Shown here: positions 52,101 to 61,636 of the stretch, piece after piece
Layout: each line of letters starts with the position of its first letter
Position numbering within the stretch: the stretch's first letter is position 1
NCBI RefSeq assembly: GCF_026151205.1
Contig: NC_087083.1
Span: forward strand, 496,001-560,000
DNA: 64,000 nt
Source of the DNA: Bolinopsis microptera
Lineage: Eukaryota > Ctenophora > Tentaculata > Lobata > Bolinopsidae
Reading direction: 5' to 3'
Program-made: the position numbers and the translations under genes
Notes under the pieces: generated by a model
What the model was told of the DNA's origin: nothing
The model's database searches: none
The model's input: only the letters and a program-made list of their open reading frames with translations

Positions 52101-55100
52101 CCGGGGCGAGTTCAAGTACTCGTGGGATGGTGCTTACTGTTACTATAACTTTGAGATGAAGTTCGAGCATGCTGTTAATCTGGTTATGGTGGGGCTGCCT
52201 CCTATTCTTACTTTTATCTCCTTTTTAGTGTCTATTATCAGGCTGACAGCGGATAGGAAGAAGGTAGGACCAGGAGCAAAGGCGAAAGAAACCCAGAAGT
52301 GGAAGTATCGAGCGAGTGTTACGATAGTGCTGTTTACCACCTTGTTCTTAGTGTGTAATCTCCCCCTTTTCATCAACATGCTGCACAATATGACGACACG
52401 TTTCTTTGGGGTGGACTACCCAGGGGTATACTTCGGTACACGGTTCATGTACTGGTATTCTTGGCATGTGGCCAAGATGGAGAGTGTGGTGGTGAATGCG
52501 GCTCTCAATCCTGTGCTGTATTTCTGGAGGATGAACAAGTTTAGGGTGTGGTGTGTGGATGTGGTTATATGTAGGGGTTTGAGGAAGGAGGAGGAGGGGA
52601 ACAAACCTGGTTTTACTCAGGTACAGAGCTCGACGGTGTTTATGCCGGAGAAAGTGGAGTTAGAAAAAGTGTTGGAAAATGTTGAGAGTTAGCATGTGGT
52701 CAAATTATCGGTTGAAGTGTTGTCGATTAAGCCAGTTTTATAGACGAGCTAGAGCTGTCAGTTATTATTGATCGTATTATTTTGGGATAAATCATAAATA
52801 TAAAATGTTTTAAATGGTCCTTAAAACTTTAAAAACAAGTTATTTCGTTCCTAATCTCGCTTTAATGACTTGAATGTACATCTACATGTTGAAGCGTGTA
52901 ACAATATTAGAACTTGCTTACGACTGTAGACTTAAGACTGTATAAATAGTATTTATGAAGTCTCTATGTTTATAGGGATATTGAATAATGAATATTAATG
53001 AATAAAATTCATCGAAAAAAGGACTTGTTTTGAAATTTGATACAAACTTGAGTTAAAACTTTATTAACCCATGTTCCATAACAGCTAATGGTTCATTTTG
53101 TTACTCAAAAATATATAACTTATAAGATGTGATTTAGACAAGCTGTTTTGCTAAACATTATTAGATAATTATATAATAATGTATAATAATAACGTGCAGT
53201 TTTCAACCCTTTTTATAACCCTAAAAGCCTAAACTAAAATCTGTAATTGACTCAATCTTGAAAAATATTATCAAAACGTCATAAACATTGGGTTTTATTT
53301 TTCTTATCTTTTAACTTCAACAAACAAGATAAATATACTTGATCCCTGATAAAGATAAAACCATTCCCCCCGCCCCCCCCCCCCCCCCTCTCCCCCGGGC
53401 CTCCACCCCCGCAACAGACCTATTAAATCTAAGAATGCACCAGTTGTACCTGCTGATGCCCCCCCGGCCCCCCCCCCCCCCCCCGGCCCCACCCCCTTTA
53501 GTTTAACACATACCTGCTGATGCCCCCCTCCCCCACCCCCTTTATTTAAACACATACCTGCTGATGCCCCCCCCCCCCCCCGGCCCCACCCCCTTTACTT
53601 AAACACATACCTGCTGATGCCAGGAATGTTTACAGAGGAGATGAACAGCAGGTAGGTTCAGTTTCTTCACACACTGAGTACACTTGTTTGTTTGGAAGAT
53701 TACTGGTTCTGTCTTTAGCTTCTTTATCTCTTCCCGCATTTTCTGGGCAGATGAGAAAAATATATGAGCTATAAAATTATACCTGTAGTGCACAAATAAT
53801 CGGTGGTTTAAAAAAAGTTGTCAATGAGATCAGCAGATCAGCCACACAATCCAATCATTACCGAACCACTTTTTGTCGATTTTACGGTCGAAAATACGTC
53901 TCCCAGTTCCCACTCTGGTTAATTACTAATCACCTTGATTATTAATTACTAATTGCTATTTAAATTACTAATTACTCACAGTAGCTTCCTCAGAATATTT
54001 CTTGATCAGGATCTCATTCTCATTTGTCTGCTCTTCCTCTATCTGTATGTGTCGTGTTATGTAGTTCATCAGCACTGATATGGGAGTTTTAGCGTTCTCT
54101 GATAAAGCTTTTACCACCTGCAAAAAGGGAAATATTGGTTATTTTTAGCTCATATTATATTACTACATACTCTATTAACAGTTTTTGACTGATTTGAATG
54201 TCCTGCACAGCAGATCGAAGCAAATTATTTACTATTTTTATTGTATTGCTGTGTAAATTTGATTCTAATTATAATTCTAATTTTAATATCTGGGTATTTT
54301 AGATTTAGGAAAAATAACATTTTCTAATTTAGTTATTATGCTTTTACTACCTGCGAAATAATAATAAATAGCAACAAAGCCAATCCTCAGTATTAAAAAA
54401 TCGAAAGCGAAACCGTTAATCGATGAAACACTACATACATTGTTTAATGTATTATATTATGTAATCAATTAGCAATCAATTAGCAATCAATTAGCGAACC
54501 ATTAGAGGAGGAAGAAGGTTCTTCTGTTCGATGTACTGTAGGATCTCAGCCACGTGTTCTCTACTCTCCTCGTCCTCCCGAACTGCAAAATACCTGAACA
54601 AAACAATTAATAAATTGGGAAAATTAATTAATTAATTAAATTAATTAATTAATTAAATACGGTGAAATGTCAGTCACCCTTATCTCCTCGTCCTCCCGAA
54701 CTGCAAAATACCTGGACAAAACAACAAAACTTAAAAACGTACACCTTATAATAATAACATTGTTTGATACATATTTAGCCTCACAAAAACAGTTGCAAGC
54801 AATCTCAACGAGAAAAAAGTTATCACATTCAGAAATGTCAAAGAAATTGACAAAAATTGTTTTGCGGATAATCTTGCTGAGGAATTGGTTACTGTAATGG
54901 ATCCTGAGGGTCTATCACAAGCTGAAATGCCGTCATTTGAAAGCCGCATCAGCCTATACAACTCTAAGTGCCTAACTGTGCTGAATAACCATGCTCCTCT
55001 CCTCACAAAGGAAATCAAAGAACGTAAGTCTGCCCCTTGGTTCGATGGTGAATATAAAGCACTTAGAAGCCAAAGAAGAAAAGCCGAGACAAAGTGGAAA

Positions 55101-58100
55101 ATCTCCGGATCTTTAACTGACAAGAAACACTATGAATCAATCAGAGAGCAGTGCACAGAACTCTCAGACAGGAAGAAACATGAGTTTTTCAAAGTCGAAT
55201 TCATAAAGCATTCCTATTCTTCTAAGAGTCTTTTTAGATTTATGGACACCTTTCTTGATCGGGATAAAAGCATTGTGTTGCCTTCGTCGGAGTCTCTCAA
55301 GGACACAGTCGAAAACTTTAACGTATATTTTCAGGAGAAAATAAAGGCAATACGTAATAACTTTGATCATGTGGAGTCTGACGATCAAACGCCCTCTTAC
55401 TGCGGAGAAAAACTAGCTGAGTTCTCTCCAACTACTCTAGAAGAACTAGAGGAGATAATCAAGGCATCTGAGATCAAGTCTTCTTCAATTGACCCTCTAC
55501 CTGCAAACATCTTTAAAGAAAACCTTGAGGTTCTACTACCCGTCTTAGTTGACATAGTAAATGCTTCATTATCTTCTGGCAGTATTGATGGCGCTAAACT
55601 AGCTCATATCACACCCCTGATCAAGGGCCAGGGATTAGATAGTGATAATCTCAAGAATTACAGACCAATATCTAACCTTAGTTTTGTAGGCAAGTTGATA
55701 GAAAGAGTAGTGCTCAGGCGTCTAAATGAACATCTAGAAAACAACAACCTGAACATCCCACAGCAGTCTGGATACAAATCAAAACACAGCACCGAGACTC
55801 TGCTTGTGAGAGTTGTTAACGATCTACTCATTGCATCTACAGAAAGCAAGGCAACTGTTGTTCTTCTCCTAGATCTCAGTGCAGCTTTTGATACAGTTGA
55901 CCACTGCAAACTTCTGAACATCCTCAGAAATGAGTTGGGAATAACAGGGACAGCTTGGAAATGGTTCAGCAGCTTCCTCACAGGTAGATGTCAAACGATT
56001 AAAGTTGGAAATGAGGAATCTTATGAGATAGTGATTAAGTTTGGAGTCCCACAGGGCTCTGTGCTGGGTCCGGTCCTGTTCAACATCTACATTCGCTCTT
56101 TGTACTCAGCAGCACATGATTTGAACTTCTCCATCCAGGGTTACGCCGACGATCATCAGCTGTATAAAAGTTTTAAGCCAAACGAGGAGCCCACCGTCCT
56201 TATCAACAATGTTCCCAAATGCTTCCAAGAAATTAATGACTGGATGAAAAAACATTATCTACAGCTCAATGCAGGAAAAACTGAGATTCTTGTTTTTGGG
56301 ACACCGCTTGTTCTCCAGCAGCTGTCTATAGGGGGCGTGTTTGTTAACTCTGAGACGTGTGTAAGGCTGTCACCTGTTGCAAAGAACCTCGGATTTCGTC
56401 TCGACTCTCAACTAAACTTTGGTGAGCAAATCAAGCAACTTAAAACATCGTGTTTTCTGAAACTAAGAGACCTTGCTAAGATGAAAACATTCCTCACAAC
56501 CAAACAGATGGGAACACTGACTCAAGCAATTGTAATCTCATCGCTTGACTACTGCAATGCGCTTTACTATGGTTGTAGTCAAGCCTCAATTACGCAGCTG
56601 CAGAACATTCAGAACCGAGCATGCCGTCTGGTTTTTGGATTAAAGAAGAGAGACTCAGTCGAGGAGAAGCTCAAATCCCTTCATTGGCTCAAGGTGAAGG
56701 AAAGGATTGAGTTTAAGTTATGTTTACTGATTTTCAAAGTAGTCAATGGTGTTGCTCCTGTATATCTGTGTGATCTAGTAACATTTGTTAGTTCGAGTAG
56801 CAGAAGAACTTCCTCCTTACACCTACCTGTCGGATCTACAAGATCGCACCCAAGAGCGTTTCAGACTGTTGCTCCGAAAATCTGGAACCAACTACCAATT
56901 GAAATTAAGACTTGTTCTGATGTTGATCTGTTCAAAACATTATTAAAAACTCACCTGTTTAAGAAAAGTTATGGCATGAGCGATTAATTGACAATATAAC
57001 TTTATGTTATTTGCTTAAACTGTTTAGGATGCAACCTAATGTCATGATCTTTTTGAACTTATTAGCTATTAGACTGTTAGCTCGCTTCATAAGCATGTCA
57101 TCTTCGTTCCAAAACTTTTTATGTCCTATGCATACAATCCTTGATAGTTATCTTGATCTAGTATCTTTGTTTCACACAATAGAGCATAAGTTTTGTGGTT
57201 TATCCACTGGGCTTAGAGTTTGTGTTTAAGCTACCAAATTTTATTATTATTATTATATTCCTCGAACAGGTGATCAAAGCAAGTCATGTCAGAATTTATT
57301 ATTTCAATAGGGCACTCAGTGACTGAAAAATAAGCCCCAACGTGTGTGTACTGACTTTTGCTCTTTAGGCTGCCAATCTTTTAACCTAGACGTAAATACC
57401 GCTGGTATTACCAACCTGTGATAGTCACGTTGACAATTAACTAATTAACTAAATAACTAATTAGCTATAGACAGCTGGTATTACTATATTACTAACCTGA
57501 GAGCTTGTACCCAGAGTGATGCCTCCTCAGTACCAAGCCTCCAACACAGGTCCATTATACTCCTGCAATAAGAGTGGGTAGAGAAGACAAAAACAGGAGA
57601 AGTAAATTTAAAGCTTTAAAGACATATAATAAATAAATAATATATAAATATAATCCGATATAATACGGTTCAATCTAATAAAAGAACATTTAAAGATGGC
57701 CAACAGGGCTCCTATTCTCAATATTTCGGTATGGTTATAGCTCAGATCATCACAAAAACTGTAATACCTCGTGGTAAAAAACCAAGAAAGTGACTATCAC
57801 GAAACTATCACGTGACTGAAGTATACACTAACTGAAGTATCACGAAACTAACTTATACTCGTTGTCCTCACAGTAACAATCCAATACGTGTTGGTAAAGA
57901 CCACGCTTCTCACAGAGTATAACAATACCAGGTTGGAGTCTGTACAGCTGCATTAGGAGCAGGGCGTGGTCAGGGTCATACCTGGTGATTAGCGGGCAAT
58001 TAGTGTGCAATTAGTGAGCAATTAGTTGCAGATTAGCGAGCAATTAGTTGCCGATTAGTGACCAATTACTGACTTTTTACCCCATTAAGCTATTAAGTGT

Positions 58101-61100
58101 AGACAGGTAATCGACTGTTTGGCCATCTCTTTTTTTAATAGTCAGCAATTACCGAATTAACTCATCGACCAATTAACTAATCGACCAATCAACTAATTAA
58201 CTAATTAACCTTAATTAACTAATTACCTAGCAGTGTCGTTCTGCAGCATCTCCACTACCTGTTCTGTTCTCTTCTCCCTACACTCTTCCTTCTGGGAATC
58301 TCTTAAGTACAGCTCCAGCAGCGCATTATAAACTGAGGAAATTGGGAAAATTAATTAACTAATTAATTAATTAATACAGTGAAATGTCACTCACCGGACC
58401 AGCCTACTCGGAACCAGTCAACTATCGGACCATTAAACTTCCAGAAATTTTCAAAAGGTGCCGAAAATTTGATTCCAGGGTGCTGCCGGATTAATATCCA
58501 ACGTCTTAAAAACTGTTATTCTAGTTGAAGCAACTCGGACCAATAAAGTCCCGAATTTAATGTCTTTCGGACCAAATTATTCCAGTAGTGCGATATAAAC
58601 TAAGGAAATTGGGGATCACTATAATAGTTTATTGCAGTATTGGAATTTGGATATTATAATATTTTAAATGTTACGCAGTTATGCTTCAATTTCAGCCCAG
58701 TTTCTGATTATCAGCCCACTTGCTGAATATCAGTGTAATATTCACTAATAAAGTAATGCATAGCATAATATAACAAAACATTAATTAATAAGATCACCTT
58801 GAGAAGATGATTCAGGTTGTCTATCCACGATAGCTTCGAGAAACAGTATCAGACAGTCATTCCTGCAGGAGGATGGAATGTTACTGTTAGCTACAAAATA
58901 CCACAGGGCACCTTAAAGTCAACCTCACTCTACCTAACCATTTTACATCAACATATTTTATCCTCATTTCATTCCACTAGTCAACCTTTCTTCACCTCGC
59001 TTTACCTCACTTTACCTCACTAAATAACCTCATTTAACCTCACCTGTTAACAAAGAGAGGTATGAACTCCTCTGGTGGAGGTGGATCCTCAGTCTCCCCA
59101 CACAGCTGTACTAGTTAACCTCTCTTTACCTCACTTTACCTCACTAATTAACCTCTTTTAACCTCACCTGTTGACAAAGAGAGGTATGAACTCCTCTGGT
59201 GAAGGTGGATCCTCAGTCTCCCCACACAGCTGTACTAGTTAACCTCTCTTTACCTCACTTTACCTCACTAATTAACCTCTTAACCTCACCTGTTAACAAA
59301 GAGAGGTATGAACTCCTCTGGTGGGGGTGGATCCTCAGTCTCCCCACACAGCTGTACTAGTTAACCTCTCTTTACCTCACTTTACCTCACTAATTAACCT
59401 CTTGTAACCTCACCTGTTAACAAAGAGAGGTATGAACTCCTCTGGTGGAGGTGGATCCTCAGTCTCCCCACACAGCTGTACTAGTTAACCTCTCTTTACC
59501 TCACTTTACCTCACTAATTAACCTCTTTTAACCTCACCTGTTAACAAAGAGAGGTATGAACTCCTCTGGTGGAGGTGGATCCTCAGTCTCCCCACACAGC
59601 TGTACTAGTTAACCTCTCTTTACCTCACTTTACCTCACTAATTAACCTCTTTTAACCTCACCTGTTAACAAAGAGAGGTATGAACTCCTCTGGTGGAGGT
59701 GGATCCTCAGTCTCCCCACACAGCTGTATTAGAAACTCTGTCATGTCCTCAGGAAGGTGGTCCATCAGCTGGGAGGACAAGTTTACAACAATTAGTGAGG
59801 TTAAGTGAGGTTAAGTTGGTCAATCGGGATATTGTGCACACTGTGCAGCTAATCAGAGTGTAATCTTATTAAAATCAATTAAATCTGATTATTTAGAATC
59901 TAATCTAATGTAGGTACTAGATGTTAATTCTTTAATGCTAGATAACAGTTATTTTATCTATGCAAAAGATACTGATGTTCATTGCAATATGATTGATATC
60001 CCAAGTCAATCTAGCTTACTTACAGCCATCAAATAGATACTCAGCAAATTTTACTTTAACTTTTTAAACTTTTTAACTGTTTAATTTTAATTGCTTTTTT
60101 AACCTGTTTTCCGAAGTTCTTAACGTTTTCCTTCTTCTTATCCAGGCTAGGTAACTCATTAATGTAATCAAGTGCAGTTCTGTAGTCCTGCTTATCTTCT
60201 ATTTGTATGTGAACGTACCTGTCGGGTAAATAAGTGATTAGCTAATTGGATAATTGGATAATTGGATAATTGGATAATTGGATAATTGGGTAATTGAAGA
60301 ATTGGATAATTGAAGAATTGGCTGAGCAGATGATGATTGACGAATTATCATATTATAGATCGTTATGATACATTTCGGAAATTCTGTATGATTATTCAAT
60401 AAAATCTCGTTTTTCTCTTGAAAATGTCATTAGAACTTTACTTATAATGTTATATTAGAAACTGAAGACTAGTAATTATCTTACCAATCGTATTGGTTGA
60501 ACTTCTTGGCTAGGTAAGCAGCGTCATCAAAATAAGTAGCTTGTCTGCAAACCTTAGCAGGGTACAATATTACATTACTTACAATATTACATTACTTACA
60601 ATATTACATTACTTACAATATTACATTACTTACAATATTACATTACTTACAATATTACATTACTTACAATATTACATTACTTACAATATTACATTACTTA
60701 CAATATTACATTACTTAATTATTATAATATTGAATAGGTAAATTAACTATATAATTAACTGTATATTGTGCGCGGCAGAAATACAATTTTGAACATTTCA
60801 GTTCAGTTTATTTTATCCTCTCATAGAATTAATATAGAACAGGTTACAGGCCTAAGCTGCTGAATACTTTTTTTTAAAAGCTGAGCTGTATATCTGTGTT
60901 AAGAGATTAGCATATTTATTACCTTAGTTCGTTTAATTATGGCTCGTTAAAATTGGCAGTTTTTCGGAAATTCTGCCATATTTTTAGCCGTCATTATTTT
61001 TAGCCGTCACAATATTATCCGCCATAAATAAACGAACTAAGGTGACTATAATTAACTGAATTAACTGAATCCAACTCACCTTGATAGCAGTCTCCACATC

Positions 61101-61418
61101 CCCCCCCCCCCCCCCCCCCCCAATTAACTGAATCCAACTCACCTTGATAGCAGTCTCCACATCCCCCCCCCCCCCCCCCCCAATTAACTGAATCCAACTC
61201 ACCTTGATAGCAGTCTCCACATCCCCCCCCCCCCCCCCCCCCCCAATTAACTGAATCCATCTCACCTTGATAGCAGTCTCCACATCAAAGTTCAGTTCCC
61301 CCTCACTTCTAATAAACTGCTCTAACTTTTGCACATTCTTTAGTTTAGTGTAACAGTTTAGTAGCAGGGTTGTGTGATCTTGGTTCGCTACGTTTGCTTC
61401 GTGTAGTGCTTCTAGGTA
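37117..61418 (-). CDS. VPS11: VPS11 (HOPS/CORVET core subunit), C-terminal 15 exons; 5' end outside window
   Basis: Shared core subunit of the HOPS and CORVET tethers on endosomes and lysosomes. Exons 5' to 3' on minus: 61418-61266, 60552-60485, 60218-60104, 59768-59662, 58862-58798, 58332-58227, 57981-57853, 57562-57497, 54593-54500, 54117-53980, 53742-53611, 39115-39023, 38473-38389, 37667-37456, 37323-37117; 1770 nt, 589 codons, in phase. The clathrin-repeat solenoid is recognisable (DHTTLLLNCYTKL, FDVETAIK, CEKRGLYQHVLDCY, YFAVREDEESREHV, NLLPPLMVVKALSENAKTP). Then comes a coiled coil (KMREEIKKL), a RING (CTQC..LCKHSWHQQ.CFEEL..CPIC) and DPFTAVADFFAKGVYNKP, the family's post-RING block. 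The last ~90 residues are an extension absent from the human protein as I know it: PGL repeats and five NPF motifs. The exon 2 (60.5 kb) acceptor and exon 9 donor (GTTCGC) are weak. The preceding exon, ending HNLIQ, lies in or beyond the array at the window's right edge. Confidence 0.95.
37555..37592. repeat. 9-bp coding repeat in VPS11 (PGL)
   Basis: Four to five copies of AACCCTGGT on +, encoding Gly-Leu-Pro in the penultimate VPS11 exon. Being a multiple of three, length changes keep the frame. Confidence 0.9.
37832..38312. repeat. 28-bp minisatellite in VPS11 intron before the GVYNKP exon
   Basis: About 16 copies of CACACGTGCACATGACACTG plus TATAYACAGTA. The three overlapping minus-strand open frames (VYCVYTVSCAR-type peptides) arise because the unit lacks stops in all frames; they are not genes. 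Confidence 0.93.
38588..38785. repeat. 21-bp minisatellite with CACGTG
   Basis: About nine copies of GATTAGCCACGGTCACGTGTC, variants CACTG and CAGTG, in the VPS11 intron between the CPIC and DPFTA exons. Confidence 0.92.
39405..39473 (-). ncRNA. tRNA-like sequence (pseudo-tRNA or SINE head)
   Basis: On minus, an A-box-like TAGGGCAGTCGA (39459-39470) and a B-box-like AGTTCAAATCC (about 39416-39426) lie about 43 nt apart, the tRNA distance. The anticodon arm does not fold cleanly and the acceptor ends do not pair, so a functional tRNA is unlikely. Confidence 0.35.
40324..40444. mobile_element. Partial fold-back MITE flanked by poly-G tracts
   Basis: The family core (AATGATTACGCTAGTGTA and ATAGCTATGTGTAAAACTG) lies between G runs of about 20 bases. 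The outer GTTCACAT inverted ends are missing. It lies upstream of the LDLa-GPCR first exon. Confidence 0.75.
40511..46236 (+). CDS. LDLa-ectodomain rhodopsin-family GPCR with SPSD-repeat tail
   Basis: Membrane receptor with an LDL-receptor class A ectodomain (the relaxin-receptor/GRL101-like arrangement), ligand unknown. Exon 1 40511-40604 encodes a signal peptide (WLLQLIILTPAVTVAS); exon 2 41678-41865; exon 3 42120-46236. Cys-rich LDLa-type repeats include CDGVEDCGDGSDE, TDGTEDCLDGIDE, CDLVDNCGDSSDELNC and CDGTANCEDWSDEC, with diverged Cys-rich blocks between. Seven helices follow (TM1 ITAFGIGFLATVFNLVVVI to TM7 ILPINSVINPFIYSTIL). SRV replaces DRY after TM3, the NPxxY motif is NPFIY, and extracellular loop 2 is long. 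The tail is ~390 residues of an SPSDH-type pentapeptide. Exon 3 is one base too long: the first frame stops at 42660-42662 and the second is open from 42574, so the reading shifts near 42615-42660. This is either a frameshift or a sequence error. It is nested in a VPS11 intron, opposite strand. Confidence 0.85.
40625..40986. mobile_element. Diverged mariner/Tc1-type MITE in GPCR intron 1
   Basis: Starts TACAGGGTGGGCCAAAAGTC and ends near CACCCTG (40981-40987), with the family interior inverted and rearranged (GTCACTGAGTGCCCAATT, GGTTCGAGGAATTTGTC, GATAGTCGGATCGAGCT). No coding. Confidence 0.7.
41878..42004. repeat. (TTTAA)n microsatellite in GPCR intron 2
   Basis: Pentanucleotide AATTT repeat of about 25 copies starting some 12 bases after the exon 2 donor at 41866, with TTTTA variants towards its end. 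Confidence 0.93.
45050..46230. repeat. 15-bp coding minisatellite (SPSDH) in GPCR tail
   Basis: About 78 copies of TCTCCTTCTGATCAC with C/T variants. In the receptor frame it encodes Ser-Pro-Ser-Asp-His/Pro, with Asn and Tyr variants. Because the unit is 15 bp and lacks stops in most frames, long shadow frames appear on both strands (KESDQ- and RRVIR-type on minus, LLLIT-type on +). Confidence 0.95.
46300..51500. other. Gene-poor stretch within the large VPS11 intron
   Basis: No supportable coding region. Contents: AT-rich DNA; short diverged direct repeats at 47690-47960 (a CCAGTGTTCACTGTTCACCA-like block repeated as CCAGTGTTGACCACACCACT) and 47990-48060 (GGTATTTCTGGTATGCTT); a fold-back MITE at 50386-50552; and scattered CACGTG motifs. 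Confidence 0.6.
50386..50552. mobile_element. Fold-back MITE with poly-G arms
   Basis: GGGGTCGTTCACATATTACG at the left, G-rich arms, the core AATGATTACGCTAGTGTAAT, and a decayed right end GATTGCGTAACAACGGTCCC. Inverted orientation relative to the copies at 8.8 and 12.2 kb. Confidence 0.8.
51568..52692 (+). CDS. Orphan rhodopsin-like GPCR, single coding exon
   Basis: 374-residue seven-transmembrane receptor; ligand unknown. The start is the ATG at 51568 (MNTSDVIIRALPP), chosen because it precedes a short extracellular N-terminus with an NTS glycosylation site; CTCACAG just before it could be a 5'-UTR acceptor. Helices: LGSLLFLCALVGIPGNIFGL (TM1, with the GN motif), VTLLYIVICGVDTMTSF (TM2), FCALWESLYTILQKTSIFLV (TM3), VMCSLLAYVFILILIPVV (TM4), VMVGLPPILTFISFLVSI (TM5), ASVTIVLFTTLFLVCNLPLF (TM6) and a TM7 ending NPVLY (NPxxY). 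SRT replaces DRY at the end of TM3. Cys in FCALW and AYCYYNF can make the usual TM3-ECL2 disulfide. Intronless coding sequence nested antisense in the same VPS11 intron as the LDLa receptor. The two are not close relatives. Confidence 0.9.
   Translation: MNTSDVIIRALPPRSDLYNPHIKSYPDYPGMATPFTPLDFSLGSLLFLCALVGIPGNIFGLFYFTFKTRRDRVTLLYIVICGVDTMTSFSHLPVAIALFRGRKPGVFNNHLFCALWESLYTILQKTSIFLVLLLSVSRTIAIVKPFYKIRIITVMCSLLAYVFILILIPVVQYVVIPLRGEFKYSWDGAYCYYNFEMKFEHAVNLVMVGLPPILTFISFLVSIIRLTADRKKVGPGAKAKETQKWKYRASVTIVLFTTLFLVCNLPLFINMLHNMTTRFFGVDYPGVYFGTRFMYWYSWHVAKMESVVVNAALNPVLYFWRMNKFRVWCVDVVICRGLRKEEEGNKPGFTQVQSSTVFMPEKVELEKVLENVES
52693..53340. other. Intronic DNA between GPCR gene and VPS11 RING exon
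   Basis: AT-rich; includes AATAAA-type polyadenylation signals about 310 bp after the GPCR stop (near 53001). No other feature seen. Confidence 0.5.
53365..53625. repeat. C-rich array duplicating the VPS11 RING-exon donor
   Basis: Four copies (about 53449, 53512, 53564, 53611) of a unit that on the VPS11 sense strand reads GGCATCAGCAG|GTATGTGTTT, then AAGTAAAGGGGGTGGGGCC and a G run. It repeats the last codons of the exon (HQQ) and its donor, separated by G tracts. Only the first donor in the sense direction adjoins the intact exon (53742-53611). Confidence 0.9.
54681..54716. repeat. Second copy of the VPS11 YFAVRED exon 5' edge
   Basis: CTCCTCGTCCTCCCGAACTG followed by CAAAATACCTGGACAAAAC repeats, about 110 bp away, the acceptor and first 30 bases of the exon at 54500-54593. 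The copy directly adjoins the LINE that follows. Confidence 0.85.
54717..57258 (+). mobile_element. CR1/L2-like LINE, 5'-truncated, antisense in VPS11
   Basis: Open frame 54885-56987 (700 aa) with a complete RT: NYRPISNLSFVGKLIERVVL, QQSGYKSKHSTETLL, LLLDLSAAFDTVDH (motif A), FGVPQGSVLGPVLFNIY (motif B), GYADDHQLY (catalytic YADD), LNAGKTEILVFG, and a C-terminal LHWLKVKERIEFKLCLLIFK block typical of CR1/L2-group elements. The start falls after the endonuclease domain; the reading frame is intact to its stop. The 3' end has TTTTATTATTATTATTATAT, the short 3' tandem tail usual for this group. It fills most of the intron between the YFAVRED and WVQALR exons. Confidence 0.9.
57295..57365. mobile_element. 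Terminal fragment of mariner-like MITE
   Basis: AATAGGGCACTCAGTGACTG followed by CCCAACGTGTGTGTACTGAC and TTTTGCTC matches the right end of the 26800-27220 element without the last bases. Confidence 0.6.
59037..59765. repeat. ~124-bp array duplicating a VPS11 exon end and donor
   Basis: Six tandem copies. On the sense strand each has TACAG then CTGTGTGGGGAGACTGAGGA.. to GTTAACAG|GTGAGG: the last 62 bases of the exon 59768-59662 (CGETEDPPPPEEFIPLFVNR) plus donor and about 60 bases of intron. Only the first copy in the sense direction is joined to the full exon. The others have TAG at the duplication joint and could be spliced as 62-nt cassettes that would shift the frame. Confidence 0.93.
60235..60310. 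repeat. GGATAATT microsatellite
   Basis: Short 9-base ATTGGATAA repeats in the VPS11 intron next to the WYVHIQIED exon acceptor. Confidence 0.8.
60565..60722. repeat. 17-bp minisatellite next to the VPS11 VCRQATY exon
   Basis: Nine copies of ACAATATTACATTACTT starting about 13 bases from the exon acceptor (after 60552). Confidence 0.93.
61075..61290. repeat. Poly-G-linked array duplicating the VPS11 FDVETAIK donor
   Basis: Four copies (one is the real exon end) of a unit that on the sense strand is GATGTGGAGACTGCTATCAAG|GTGAG.. followed by TTGGATTCAGTTAATT and a G run of roughly 18-22. The frame stays open through all copies, so use of any outer donor would add an in-frame segment of the type VSWIQLI-Gly(n)-DVETAIK. 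Confidence 0.93.
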
Positions 61419-61636
61419 CTGGAGGAAGTAACTTTTGTTAATTAATAACTTTAATTTATTAATTAATTGTAATTTTGTCGAAAATTCGATTGGTCATAAT
61501 CGGATCTGCAGTCTGCACTAACATCATATAACAAGTTTTCATTAATAAGAACTTTTAACTGCGAGAAAAGCACCAAATGAGACGCCAGACCCAACTTTAT
61601 CAAACTAAAGGTATCTAACTTATTTACAACTAAATG

